Origin: Alphaproteobacteria bacterium
Lineage (GTDB): Bacteria > Pseudomonadota > Alphaproteobacteria > Micropepsales > Micropepsaceae
Direction of reading: 5' to 3'
Length of the DNA: 64,000 nucleotides
NCBI GenBank assembly: GCA_017308375.1
Contig: JAFKEW010000056.1
Location: 1-64,000, forward strand
This document shows positions 21,556-29,930 of this stretch, in pieces (within the stretch, counting starts at the first letter, position 1; every line of letters begins with the position of its first letter). A program made the translations under genes and the position numbers. Below the pieces are notes generated by a model that saw only the letters and a program-made list of their open reading frames with translations, was not told the origin of the DNA and made no database searches.

Positions 21556-23036
21556 TTCTGAAGCACTCCCTTCAACGAGGCCAGAACAGCGGGAAGCTGT
21601 TCCGGCAGATCTTCCGCAATCAAACCGGGGCCGAAAGCGCGCGCGGCTTCGCCATGAAGCCAGGCCGCCGCGGCCGCCGCCTTAAAACTCTGCATTCCCT
21701 GTGCCAAAAGGCCGGTTATCATTCCGGCCAGCACATCGCCCGCCCCTGCCGTGGCAAGCCATGGCGGTGCATTGGTGCAAACCGCGGCGCGGCCATCTGC
21801 ACCGGCAATCACACTATCAGGCCCCTTCAGCAGCACGGTGCAATGCGCCATCGCGGCAGCGGCACGTGCCGCTTCGATTCTGGTCGAGGATTGTGCCAGA
21901 ACTCCCGGAAAAATCCGCGCAAACTCCCCTTCGTGAGGCGTGAGCACAGCCGGTTCGCGCAATTGGCCGAACAGGGTAGCAGGCTCTTGCGAAAACGAGG
22001 TCAGCGCATCGGCGTCCAGAACTACGGCCGCGCTGCGGGCCAGAACCGCAGCGACCATGTCGCGCGTGCCCCGGCCGACACCGCAGCCGGGGCCGATGAC
22101 CACGGCGTTCAACCGTTTGTCCTGCAACAGGCTGGCCAGCCCCGCTGCCCCGTCGAACGGCTTGACCATAATGGCTGTCAACGCGGTCGCGTTCACAATC
22201 ACCGCGTCCTGCGGGCTTGCCACACTTACGAGACCAGCCCCGGCCCGCAACGCGCCACGCGCCGCCAGCCGCGCCGCACCGGTCGCGTGTGCCGGCCCGC
22301 TGACAGCGACGGCCTGACCGCGCCCGTATTTGTGGCCCATCGGGCCGGGCCACGGAAACGCCCTACCCCAAAGCGACGGCGTGTTCTCGAAAATATTCGG
22401 ACGAATGCTGCTCAATGCCGCATCCGCGATACCGATGTCGATCACCGCGATATCGCCGCAGAACATCCGCCCCGGCATCAGGACATGCGCGGGCTTCTTG
22501 CGGAAAAAGGTGATGGTCAGATCCGCATCGATGCAGCAATCGCCAAGCGCCTTGCCGAGATCGCCATGCAGTCCGCTCGGTACATCGATGGCCACCACAT
22601 CGGTGTCTGCGGCATTCAGCCTTTCTACCACCGCTCTCGCCGTACCATCCAACGGTCGCGAGAGCCCGGCCCCGAACAGCGCATCGACCACCAGCGCAGC
22701 ATCACCCAGCACATCGGGCGTAACAGCCTCGACCGGACCATCCCACTTCTGCGCCATCCCGGCGGCATCGCCTTTCAAGGCCGCCACATCACCCAGCAAG
22801 GCCAGCCGCACGGACCAGCCCATCGCCTTCAAATGCCGCGCGATGACAAAACCGTCGCCACCATTGTTGCCGGGCCCGCAAAGCACCACGGTTTTGCGCG
22901 GCAGCCAGCGGCGGGCAATCTCGCGCGCCGCACCGGCGCCCGCATTCTCCATCAAGGTAAGCGTGGGCACGCCATGGGCCGCCGCATAGCGGTCGGCGTC
23001 ATAGCTTTGCTGAACGGAAAGGACTTCGCTGCTCAT
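21552..23036 (-). CDS. nnr: Bifunctional NAD(P)H-hydrate epimerase / ADP-dependent NAD(P)H-hydrate dehydratase
   Basis: Repairs hydrated NADH and NADPH. The 494-residue protein has an N-terminal YjeF_N epimerase domain (about residues 1-205, with CGPGNNGGDGFVIARHLK) and a C-terminal ribokinase-like dehydratase domain (about 225-490, with KYGRGQAVAVSGPAHATGAA, LTPHEGEFARIFPG and WLATAGAGDVLAGMI, whose GAGD carries the catalytic Asp). ATG start overlaps the upstream acetyltransferase stop by four bases, and its own stop overlaps the next gene's start. Confidence 0.95.
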   Translation of the reverse strand: MSSEVLSVQQSYDADRYAAAHGVPTLTLMENAGAGAAREIARRWLPRKTVVLCGPGNNGGDGFVIARHLKAMGWSVRLALLGDVAALKGDAAGMAQKWDGPVEAVTPDVLGDAALVVDALFGAGLSRPLDGTARAVVERLNAADTDVVAIDVPSGLHGDLGKALGDCCIDADLTITFFRKKPAHVLMPGRMFCGDIAVIDIGIADAALSSIRPNIFENTPSLWGRAFPWPGPMGHKYGRGQAVAVSGPAHATGAARLAARGALRAGAGLVSVASPQDAVIVNATALTAIMVKPFDGAAGLASLLQDKRLNAVVIGPGCGVGRGTRDMVAAVLARSAAVVLDADALTSFSQEPATLFGQLREPAVLTPHEGEFARIFPGVLAQSSTRIEAARAAAAMAHCTVLLKGPDSVIAGADGRAAVCTNAPPWLATAGAGDVLAGMITGLLAQGMQSFKAAAAAAWLHGEAARAFGPGLIAEDLPEQLPAVLASLKGVLQN

Positions 23037-23788
23037 GCCACCCGATAATGATAACGATAAAGCTCCCGGTCGAACCCTATCGCGGAATAAAGATGGATGG
23101 CGGGGAAATTCTCCGCAACAACCTGAAGGCAGGCACCCGATGCCCCTGCCCGCGCTGCCCAGCCCAGAAGGGCCAGAATCGTGGCCCGCGAATACCCGCG
23201 CCGCCGCGCCGCTTCAGCCGTCACCACCCATTGCAGGCAAACCATACCGGCATGAATGGCACCAAACGCAACCGAGGCAATGGCCCCCGTTTCGTCACGC
23301 ACGGCAGCAAATGCAGCCGGAAGCGCGAGCAGGTTCAGAATGTCATGCAGGACAAAGCCTTCCGCCTGCGTGCGGCCGGAGAGGCGGATATGGGCCTGGC
23401 GCCATTCGCGCGTCGGCAGTTCTTCATGCAGTTCGACCGCCTGGTCCGGTACAGCCGGTGGGACTTGCGCGAAATCCATGAACAAGGTCAGCGTTTCGCC
23501 CTCTTTGCTGTATCCCCGCTCCGCCAGCCGTGAATCGAGATCGCCATCCCGCATCGGCAGAATGCGGAAATAAGCCGGCTGGCCGCACGCCCGGTAGATC
23601 TGCTCGCAATGGACGATCTTGGTATCCACGGCAAAACGCCCCGGCCCAATCACATTGACGGAATTGGTCCGGCGGGTCTGGCCAGCAGCAAAGCGGATGA
23701 GCCAGTCGCCATAAAAGACTTCTTTGATCGCGGGCCAGGTGTTCAGACACGCCTCCTCCGCCCGCTTGCATAGGATGTCGTCCAACAT
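23033..23788 (-). CDS. GNAT family N-acetyltransferase
   Basis: A 251-residue protein with a C-terminal GNAT domain: QWVVTAEAARRRGYSRATIL holds the acetyl-CoA R-R-x-G-x-G/S-type loop and NFPAIHLYSAIGFDRELYRYHY is the final motif. The N-terminal 110 residues are a degenerate second domain with ILPMRDGDLDSRLAERGYS, as in tandem-GNAT proteins. The ATG at 23788 follows GGAG at good distance. First gene of a three-gene overlap unit (this gene, nnr, GNAT). Confidence 0.85.
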   Translation of the reverse strand: MLDDILCKRAEEACLNTWPAIKEVFYGDWLIRFAAGQTRRTNSVNVIGPGRFAVDTKIVHCEQIYRACGQPAYFRILPMRDGDLDSRLAERGYSKEGETLTLFMDFAQVPPAVPDQAVELHEELPTREWRQAHIRLSGRTQAEGFVLHDILNLLALPAAFAAVRDETGAIASVAFGAIHAGMVCLQWVVTAEAARRRGYSRATILALLGWAARAGASGACLQVVAENFPAIHLYSAIGFDRELYRYHYRVA

Positions 23789-23820
23789 GGGTGTCTCCGG
23801 TCTGGCCGGAGGCGGGCGCC

Positions 23821-23852
23821 TAAAAAACAAAGCCCCGCACATCCGGCGGGGC
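23821..23852 (-). terminator. Intrinsic terminator (minus strand)
   Basis: Stem GCCCCGC/GCGGGGC with a 7-base loop, followed on the minus strand by TTTGTTTTTT. It ends the short transcript that carries the small ORFs at 23868-24342 and insulates the acetyltransferase gene 33 bases further on. Confidence 0.88.
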
Positions 23853-23867
23853 ATTGGCATCTTCGCG

Positions 23868-23939
23868 TCAAACGCGCACGAGAAAGCCGCCCCTTCGGAA
23901 CAGGGTACGGCGTCGCGCGATGGAAACAGGCGTGTTCAT
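23868..23939 (-). CDS. Possible 23-residue Arg-rich peptide
   Basis: ATG at 23939 overlaps the TGA of the preceding small ORF (ATGA), and the frame ends 16 bases before the terminator stem. The peptide is MNTPVSIARRRTLFRRGG... with a hydrophobic C-terminus and five Arg. It is too short for coding statistics. The coupling and position are seen; that it is made is a guess. Confidence 0.25.
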   Translation of the reverse strand: MNTPVSIARRRTLFRRGGFLVRV

Positions 23940-24118
23940 GGCGCGCACAATACGCAATGCGGGTGCGCATTCTCACCCTTCCAACCCACTGCCTGAACGA
24001 CCCTGCCCTTGCTGTCATTGGGCGTCGGCGCAGCTTCAATATTGCCGAACAGCGCCTTCATAGCGTGAACGGCACAGGGTCCCATGTTGGCGAAACACTT
24101 CAATCCTTCAGGCCTCAT
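23936..24118 (-). CDS. Possible 60-residue protein, unrecognised
   Basis: The ATG at 24118 follows AAGGG at about 7 bases and lies 14 bases after the stop of the conserved 69-residue gene. The product (MRPEGLKCFANMGPCAVHAM...) has four cysteines, the last two in HCVLCAP at the C-terminus, and no match I recognise. Cysteine spacing could bind a metal. It is placed in the same terminated transcript as its neighbours. Confidence 0.35.
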   Translation of the reverse strand: MRPEGLKCFANMGPCAVHAMKALFGNIEAAPTPNDSKGRVVQAVGWKGENAHPHCVLCAP

Positions 24119-24132
24119 GGCATCCCTTGTTC

Positions 24133-24342
24133 CTACTGCCCTTCGGCCCATTCAATGAACTTATCCCACTTGATCTTGGTGCCGTTAGCGCGAGAGGTTT
24201 TCCCTTTGCACCATACGAGCCCTGCTTTTGTGACAACTAGGTCACCATAGTGACTTGAGCCATCTGGGCTATAAACGTCCAGTTCAACGCCATTGTTCTT
24301 AATTTCCATATCGACCGATAGGTCCTTAATCGTCACCTTCAT
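24133..24342 (-). CDS. Conserved small protein of unknown function
   Basis: A 69-residue acidic/beta-rich protein starting MKVTIKDLSVDMEIKNNGVE and containing LVVTKAGLVWCKGKTSRANG and a final KWDKFIEWAEGQ. Similar short proteins recur in Proteobacteria as hypotheticals, from memory. Base composition is visibly more AT-rich than the neighbours, which may indicate acquisition. ATG start after a weak AGG site (CGGAGGCTGGGA region). First gene of the small transcript ending at 23821. Confidence 0.7.
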   Translation of the reverse strand: MKVTIKDLSVDMEIKNNGVELDVYSPDGSSHYGDLVVTKAGLVWCKGKTSRANGTKIKWDKFIEWAEGQ

Positions 24343-24444
24343 TCCCAGCCTCCGTGCTTTACGCTAAAAATATATAGTGGAAGCTAGTTGCGCGAAAGAC
24401 AATCTCGTCAGCCATCAGATTTCAAACTGGTGCAATCTCAGAGA

Positions 24445-25851
24445 TTAAAACCCCGGCGGCACTTTTTCGTAATGCGGATCGGTCTGCTCATAAGCATAGC
24501 TGGCAGCAAGCACACCTGTATCGTCAAACATGCGGCCGACGATCTGAAGCCCGACCGGTAGCCCGTCGGAGGCAAAACCACACGGTACACTGGCCGCGGG
24601 CTGCTGTGTCAGGTTGAAGGGAGAGGTGAACGGCGTCCACGCCATCCACGCCTTGCCGTCAGCGTCGCGCGGCGAGAGTTGCCCGACATCGAAAGCCGTG
24701 GTGGCAACGGTTGGCGTGACCAGAAAATCATAATTCTCCATAAACACGCGCATCTGACTGCCATAAATGCCACGCGCGGCGTTGGCCGCGATGAACTGCT
24801 TCTTGGTGAACGCGTTTCCAAGCTCCGCCATGCGGCGCAAGCCGCGATCGAGTTGCGCCAGCTTCTCCTCCGGCAAGTCGCCCAGCATGTAGCTCGCGCC
24901 CGACCACCAGATTTTCTGGAAGATGTCACTGGGATCGCCGAATGGCGGCTCCACCTGCTCCACATGCGCGCCCAGATCGGCAAGCCGTTTGACGGCTGCG
25001 GCGACAATGGTTTCAACCTCCGTATCGACGCGGGTGACAAAACCGAGCCGTGAGCTATAGGCAATTCGTTTGCCGGCAAGCCGGCGATCAAGCTCGGCGG
25101 CATAATCCATCGGCTCATACGGCAGGGCATGCCAATCGCGCGCATCCGGCTTGGCAATCACATCCATCAGCATGGCGCTGGAGCGGACATCGCGACTCAT
25201 CGGGCCGACATGGGCCACCGTGCCGAATGGCGACAGCGGATAGGCCGGAACACGCCCGAAGCTTGGCTTCAAGCCAAACGCGCCGTTGAACGATGCCGGA
25301 ATGCGAATCGAACCACCGCCATCGGTGCCAAGTGCCAGCGGCGTAAAACGCGCGGCCACCGCCGCCCCCGATCCGCCGGAGGAGCCGCCTGGCGTCTTGT
25401 CCTTGTTCCAGGGATTGCGTGTGGTGCCGTAGAGCGGCGAGTCTGTGGAGCCTTTCCAGCCGAACTCCGGCGTGGTGGTCTTGCCCATCAGAACCGCGCC
25501 CGCCTCACGCAGCCGCGCAACGGATGGCGCATCCTCATCCCAGGGCCCGCGCGCATCGACGGTCAGCGATCCGCGCAAGGTTGGCCAGCCTTTGGTCAGG
25601 AGCAGATCCTTGACGGCAACCGGCACACCATCCAGCGGCGACAGCGGCGCGCCTTCCATCCAGCGCTGTTCGGAAGCACGCGCCATCGCCTCGATCGCCG
25701 GAATGTCGAGATGGCAGAACGCGTTGATACCGGAATCCAGCGCCTCGATCCGGCCGAGACAGGCTTCGGTCACCTCCACCGGCGAGAGCACACGGGCCTC
25801 GAATGCCGCGGAAAGTTCGGCGACATTCATCTCATGCGGTTCGTGCGCCAT
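24445..25851 (-). CDS. Amidase signature family hydrolase
   Basis: A 468-residue cytoplasmic amidase. The catalytic triad of the family is visible: Lys81 in AVKDLLLTKG, cis-Ser157/158 in GGSSGGSG and nucleophile Ser181 in GTDGGGSIRIPASF. The C-terminal half has the usual YDFLVTPTVATTAF and FNLTQQPAASVPCGF stretches. It resembles 6-aminohexanoate or GatA-like amidases, but no gatB/gatC lie nearby, so it is not the Glu-tRNA amidotransferase. Last gene of a six-gene operon; ATG after GAAGGA. Confidence 0.9.
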   Translation of the reverse strand: MAHEPHEMNVAELSAAFEARVLSPVEVTEACLGRIEALDSGINAFCHLDIPAIEAMARASEQRWMEGAPLSPLDGVPVAVKDLLLTKGWPTLRGSLTVDARGPWDEDAPSVARLREAGAVLMGKTTTPEFGWKGSTDSPLYGTTRNPWNKDKTPGGSSGGSGAAVAARFTPLALGTDGGGSIRIPASFNGAFGLKPSFGRVPAYPLSPFGTVAHVGPMSRDVRSSAMLMDVIAKPDARDWHALPYEPMDYAAELDRRLAGKRIAYSSRLGFVTRVDTEVETIVAAAVKRLADLGAHVEQVEPPFGDPSDIFQKIWWSGASYMLGDLPEEKLAQLDRGLRRMAELGNAFTKKQFIAANAARGIYGSQMRVFMENYDFLVTPTVATTAFDVGQLSPRDADGKAWMAWTPFTSPFNLTQQPAASVPCGFASDGLPVGLQIVGRMFDDTGVLAASYAYEQTDPHYEKVPPGF

Positions 25852-25864
25852 CGTTCCTTCGCCC

Positions 25865-26425
25865 TCAGTTCACAGTGATCCGCGCCAGCGGTGCTTCTTC
25901 GCCTTTTTCCAGCACACGCAATTGCTTGCCATCCGTTTCGAAGATCGTGACTGACGTGTGGGTGGGGGAGAACGCCGTGACGCGCTCATCATTCATCGCG
26001 TATGCGAACGCCGCATTGATTGCCACGAAATGCGAGAAGATGACGCTATCTTCCTGAATACCAAGAAGCTTCTCCACAACCCTGCGCCGCCAGGCGTTGA
26101 GATTGGGGGCAACGTCCGGCCAACGGCCCGCCAGAAATCCCCCCAGCCATTCCGACCGTCCCGCCAGGGTCAGACCAGCCGGTGCGGGCACTTCGGCCAC
26201 CGCTTCTTCAAGAACGGGCTCACGCTTCCAGATTTTTGAAAGCGGCATGGCGGTTTCCCGCGTCCGGGTGAGCGGGCTCGAAAGGATCGTCAGCGGCCCA
26301 AGCGGCGCAAGCACCTTTGCAACGGCCTCCGCCTGCGTGCGCCCCAGATCGTCAAGTCCCGGGTCCAATGATTCGCCAAACCCGGCGCTCTGTCTGCCAT
26401 GCCGGACCATATACAATTTCACCAT
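25865..26425 (-). CDS. Histidine phosphatase family protein
   Basis: A 186-residue phosphoglycerate-mutase-fold enzyme. The RHG motif (LYMVRHGRQS, residues 8-10) supplies the phospho-accepting His, LSSPLTRTRETA the second Arg, and VIFSHFVAINAA the second catalytic His (in SHF rather than the common GHG/SHG). Substrate unknown; small-molecule phosphatase likely. ATG start, 13 bases before the amidase gene. Confidence 0.88.
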   Translation of the reverse strand: MVKLYMVRHGRQSAGFGESLDPGLDDLGRTQAEAVAKVLAPLGPLTILSSPLTRTRETAMPLSKIWKREPVLEEAVAEVPAPAGLTLAGRSEWLGGFLAGRWPDVAPNLNAWRRRVVEKLLGIQEDSVIFSHFVAINAAFAYAMNDERVTAFSPTHTSVTIFETDGKQLRVLEKGEEAPLARITVN

Positions 26426-26431
26426 GCTCTT

Positions 26432-27202
26432 TTACGCCCTGTCTGAATAACTGACCGCCATACCGGCGCGCACATCCTGCTGCACGCCATATTGCGGGAA
26501 AGGATAACGGAAGCCGTTCTTGGACAATGCTTTCATCCCGGTAATCGCCTTCTCGTAATATTCCGGCGGTGCCGCCATCAGCATTTCATCGTCCAGTACA
26601 CCGCCATAGCGCCGTTCGGCAAAGCACGGGATGGAAAGGCTGGGCTCGCGTTTGGTGAGCGCCCTGCCCCAGGAATCCGCACAAGCCGATTCACCGACCA
26701 CCGACCAGTTGAAATTCTTGTAGCCCGCCCATTGCAGGCCATTGATGAAATAGATCATCGCCCCCGGCGTGGCGTAGAAAAGAATGATGTCCGGTGGATT
26801 GAGGCGGCCATTCGAAATCGGCGCCACGGCCAGTGCCTCATACTGCCCATCCGGCACGCAATTCATCGCCGCCTGATGCGCCGTCGCATCCTCTATGGTG
26901 CTGAACCAGACGCCGGTCATATGCTTGCCCGACTTCCATTCATCTGTTTTGGCGTGGCCAAGCCCGACCACGGCGCGGCATTGGGCACCGACGAGATCAT
27001 CCGCCGTGATACCGACCGTCCAACCCAGCCGCGACGCCTGGCCGACAACCTGATCCATGGTGTGGATGGCGCTCGGGCGGCGGATTTTCGGGATCGCTTC
27101 CATATCCGCACGGCGCGCAAACATCTTCATGCCAAACGGCACGGCCCGCAGCTTCAGCAAGTTCTGCAGTTCAGCCGCCAGCGCCGCCCAATCCTGTGCC
27201 AT
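26432..27202 (-). CDS. DUF169 family protein
   Basis: A 256-residue protein of the DUF169/COG2043 type. It shows the family arrangement of an N-terminal helical part with PFGMKMF, a Cys-containing block (GAQCRAVVGLGHAKTDEWKS), an AVAPISNGRLNPPDIILFYA centre and a C-terminal SIPCFAERRYGGVLDDEMLM segment. Function of the family is not established. ATG start; 6 bases from the phosphatase gene and 9 from the hydrolase gene. Confidence 0.85.
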   Translation of the reverse strand: MAQDWAALAAELQNLLKLRAVPFGMKMFARRADMEAIPKIRRPSAIHTMDQVVGQASRLGWTVGITADDLVGAQCRAVVGLGHAKTDEWKSGKHMTGVWFSTIEDATAHQAAMNCVPDGQYEALAVAPISNGRLNPPDIILFYATPGAMIYFINGLQWAGYKNFNWSVVGESACADSWGRALTKREPSLSIPCFAERRYGGVLDDEMLMAAPPEYYEKAITGMKALSKNGFRYPFPQYGVQQDVRAGMAVSYSDRA

Positions 27203-27211
27203 CGCATCCTC

Positions 27212-28354
27212 CTATTTCGAAAGCGCGTCCCACATTGCCATTGCCAGACCGAAGGCACGCATGTCCCCCGTTGTCGTGCCAACCATTTTGTTCATGGCAT
27301 AGCCAAAGGTCGTGCGCGCATCCATGTCGATGATGACGAGTGAGCCGCCATAGCCGCCCCAGAATATCGAATTGGGATTGGGCAGCGGCAGCATGCCGCC
27401 CGCAAGACCAAAGCCCATACCGAACCGGGCCGGCACATTCATGACCAGATCGGTACCTTCGACCTGAAGCTCAAGCGCCTTGCGGCAACCGGCTTCCGAC
27501 AGAAACCGCTTTCCCTTGGCAACGCCGCCATTGGCAAGAATGGCATGAATCTCCGCGACGGAGCGCGCATTGCCAGTGCCACCCGCCGCCGGAATTTCGG
27601 CGCCACGCCAGGCCCGCGTTTTGGTTTCCGCGACATCGACGCCCGGATTTTCCGCCATGTTCCTGGCCAGATCGCTCATCCCCGCGCCGTCGCCCACCGC
27701 CTCGCCCGGTGGCGGCGGGATCAGTTCGGCGACGCGGCCATCTTCCGATGCCGGAAGGCCGATCCAGAAATCCGCATCCAGCGGCTCCGCAATCTCCTGC
27801 CGGAATACGGTGCCAACCGAACGGCCTGTGATCCGCCGCACCACTTCGCCAACCAGATAGCCTTGTGTCAGCGCGTGATAGCCGGGCGCGGTTCCGGGCT
27901 CCCAGAATGGCGCCTGCGCGGCCAGCAACGCGGTCGCCTTCTCCCAATCGTAAAGATCGTTCTTGCCGACCTTTTCCTTCCACCCGGACAAACCCGCCGA
28001 ATGGCTCATCAGATGGCTGACCTTGATGCGCTCTTTCCCGTTGGCGGCGAATTCCGGCCAATAGCGTGCAACCGGCGCATCGAAATCCAACTCCCCCCGG
28101 TCGGCGAGCAACAGCGCGGTCAGCGCCGTCATCGTCTTGGTGGTGGAATAGACATTGACAATGGTGTCTTTCTGCCAGGCCTGCATGCGCGCGGCGTCGG
28201 CATAACCGCCCCAGAGATCGACGATTGTCTCACCATCCTTTGTCGCGCAGAAGCTGGCGCCAATATCGGCACCACTGTTCAGATTTTCCTCGAACACGGT
28301 ACGTGCAGTCTCAAAACCGTCACGAACAAACCCTTGAACGGAACCGTCAGCCAT
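27212..28354 (-). CDS. Serine hydrolase of the class C beta-lactamase fold (EstB-like)
   Basis: A 380-residue protein without a signal peptide. The nucleophile Ser is in VYSTTKTMTALTALL (SxxK motif, near residue 70), a Tyr lies in PGYHALTQGYLVGEVVRRI at the YxN position, and the KTG-equivalent region is FWGGYGGSLVIID. Lack of export signal and the GYHA context fit carboxylesterases of family VIII rather than antibiotic-degrading enzymes. Fourth gene from the end of the six-gene operon, ATG start. Confidence 0.88.
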   Translation of the reverse strand: MADGSVQGFVRDGFETARTVFEENLNSGADIGASFCATKDGETIVDLWGGYADAARMQAWQKDTIVNVYSTTKTMTALTALLLADRGELDFDAPVARYWPEFAANGKERIKVSHLMSHSAGLSGWKEKVGKNDLYDWEKATALLAAQAPFWEPGTAPGYHALTQGYLVGEVVRRITGRSVGTVFRQEIAEPLDADFWIGLPASEDGRVAELIPPPPGEAVGDGAGMSDLARNMAENPGVDVAETKTRAWRGAEIPAAGGTGNARSVAEIHAILANGGVAKGKRFLSEAGCRKALELQVEGTDLVMNVPARFGMGFGLAGGMLPLPNPNSIFWGGYGGSLVIIDMDARTTFGYAMNKMVGTTTGDMRAFGLAMAMWDALSK

Positions 28355-28373
28355 AGCGGCCTCCCCTTGCCGT

Positions 28374-29930
28374 TTAGTCGAAGCGGAAAATATTTCGCGC
28401 GCCCTCAGCGCCGACCATGCCCTTCCGGCCCAGCATTTCTTCCTTCATCATCCAGTCCAGCACCACATCGTCATCCAATGTGTTGGCAAGGAATCGTGCA
28501 TCGTTCTGATCCCGCCCCACCACCAGGCCGAAGCGGCGGCCCTTGCGATCCGTCACGACCGTATAGGTTTCGATTGTGGCAGGGCCTTGTGGCGTTTCCG
28601 TAACCTTTGGATGCGCCATCGCATCAAGCTCTTTCTGATACGTCTTCGGGTCCTCACGCTCCCAAATGCCCTCACGCGGTGTGGTCGAATAAATCCCCGC
28701 CGAATGTTTGGTCACATACCAGCCATTGCCGGTGCAAAGCCCGAACTTGCCGGGACTGGCGCGCAGCCCGTCCGTCATCGTGACGATGGAGTGCATGACG
28801 TAATTGTTTCCCGGCCCGCCGAAATAAGGCAGCCCGCCCGTCACAGTCAGCCCGCGCGGATCGTCCAGCGCGATGCCAAGCTCCTGACAGCCGATCTGCA
28901 CCGCCGACGGAAAGCAGGAATAGAGATCTATACAGGAAATATCCGCAATGCTGCGGTTCGCCATCGCAAGCGCCTTTTGCCCCATCGTATGGATGGCGGG
29001 CGAGCTGTGATAATTCACCCGCTCCGTCACATTCCAGATATCGTGTGCATCGGCGCAGCCATGCAGATAAACCCAATTCGATTCCGGAATGCCCAATTCA
29101 CGCGCCGCTTCCACACTCGTCATCACCAGAGCCGCGGCCATATCGACCTCAATCACGGCATTGAGATATTTGGTATAAGGAAAACCGACAAAACGGTTGC
29201 GCGCACTCGGTGTGGAGATTTCTTCCGGCGAACGATAGGTGGGAAACCAGGAATATTCATTCGCCGCGGCAATTCTGGAAAACGGTGAAAAGAATTCGCC
29301 CAGCCATTTCAGATGCGTTTCCGGATCGCGGCCGCGCACACCGCGAAGCGCATTTTCAAACAGCGGGTAAGCGTTGACCGGGAATTGCAAACCATAGCGC
29401 CGTTCGTAGGCATTCACACCGTCACGCAAATCGCCGATCTCGATCGGGTCGTTGCCGGTATCGGCATCGGGGCTGTTCTGCCAGCCGAGATCGACGCCCT
29501 GTTTCACCGCGCCAATCATGGTGGCGACGTATTCGGCCCCACAAAGCAGCACGGCTTTGCATTCGCCACGCGCGATTTCCTCCGCCGTGCGGTTCACCAG
29601 CCATTGCGGCGTATTGCCCCCGGCCGCCGTATAGAGGGCCCGCCGCGGTTCCGCATGCAGGCGCCGCGCCAGCGCACCGGGCGGATTGCGGAATACCCGT
29701 TTGGTCAGCCGGCCCTGATCGCCGGGAGTGTCCGCAGTGGACCGCACCACCGCGATCGTATCCAGCGCCGAAATCAGCTTCTTTCCCGTACCACTTTGCG
29801 CAATTGCGGCTAGCGCGGCTTTCTCCAGCATATCGATCGGAGAAAGACTTTCGGTGATCCTGCCTTCCTTCACGGTGCGCTGTGTGAACTGTGCGCCGGA
29901 AACCAGGATCGGCGTTTTCGGATTGATCAT
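28374..29930 (-). CDS. Thiolase-like protein type 1 (acetyl-CoA acetyltransferase-like)
   Basis: A 518-residue thiolase-fold protein. The segment aligned with the nucleophile region reads LYTAAGGNTPQWLVN, so the Cys of true thiolases is replaced by Gly. The second half keeps GGPGNNYVMHSIV and LCTGNGWYVTKHSAGIYS. About 90 extra C-terminal residues (TIETYTVVTDRKGRRFGLVV onward) match the additional C-terminal domain known from thiolase-like proteins type 1. It probably binds an acyl-CoA but may not perform Claisen chemistry. ATG overlaps the aminotransferase stop by four bases. Confidence 0.87.
   Translation of the reverse strand: MINPKTPILVSGAQFTQRTVKEGRITESLSPIDMLEKAALAAIAQSGTGKKLISALDTIAVVRSTADTPGDQGRLTKRVFRNPPGALARRLHAEPRRALYTAAGGNTPQWLVNRTAEEIARGECKAVLLCGAEYVATMIGAVKQGVDLGWQNSPDADTGNDPIEIGDLRDGVNAYERRYGLQFPVNAYPLFENALRGVRGRDPETHLKWLGEFFSPFSRIAAANEYSWFPTYRSPEEISTPSARNRFVGFPYTKYLNAVIEVDMAAALVMTSVEAARELGIPESNWVYLHGCADAHDIWNVTERVNYHSSPAIHTMGQKALAMANRSIADISCIDLYSCFPSAVQIGCQELGIALDDPRGLTVTGGLPYFGGPGNNYVMHSIVTMTDGLRASPGKFGLCTGNGWYVTKHSAGIYSTTPREGIWEREDPKTYQKELDAMAHPKVTETPQGPATIETYTVVTDRKGRRFGLVVGRDQNDARFLANTLDDDVVLDWMMKEEMLGRKGMVGAEGARNIFRFD

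Noticed and set aside
24445..25851. GatA subunit of Glu-tRNA(Gln) amidotransferase
   Set aside because: Same family and catalytic triad, but no gatB or gatC nearby, and the gene sits in an unrelated operon.
27212..28354. Antibiotic-resistance class C beta-lactamase
   Set aside because: No export signal and esterase-like active-site context; there is no basis for a resistance call.
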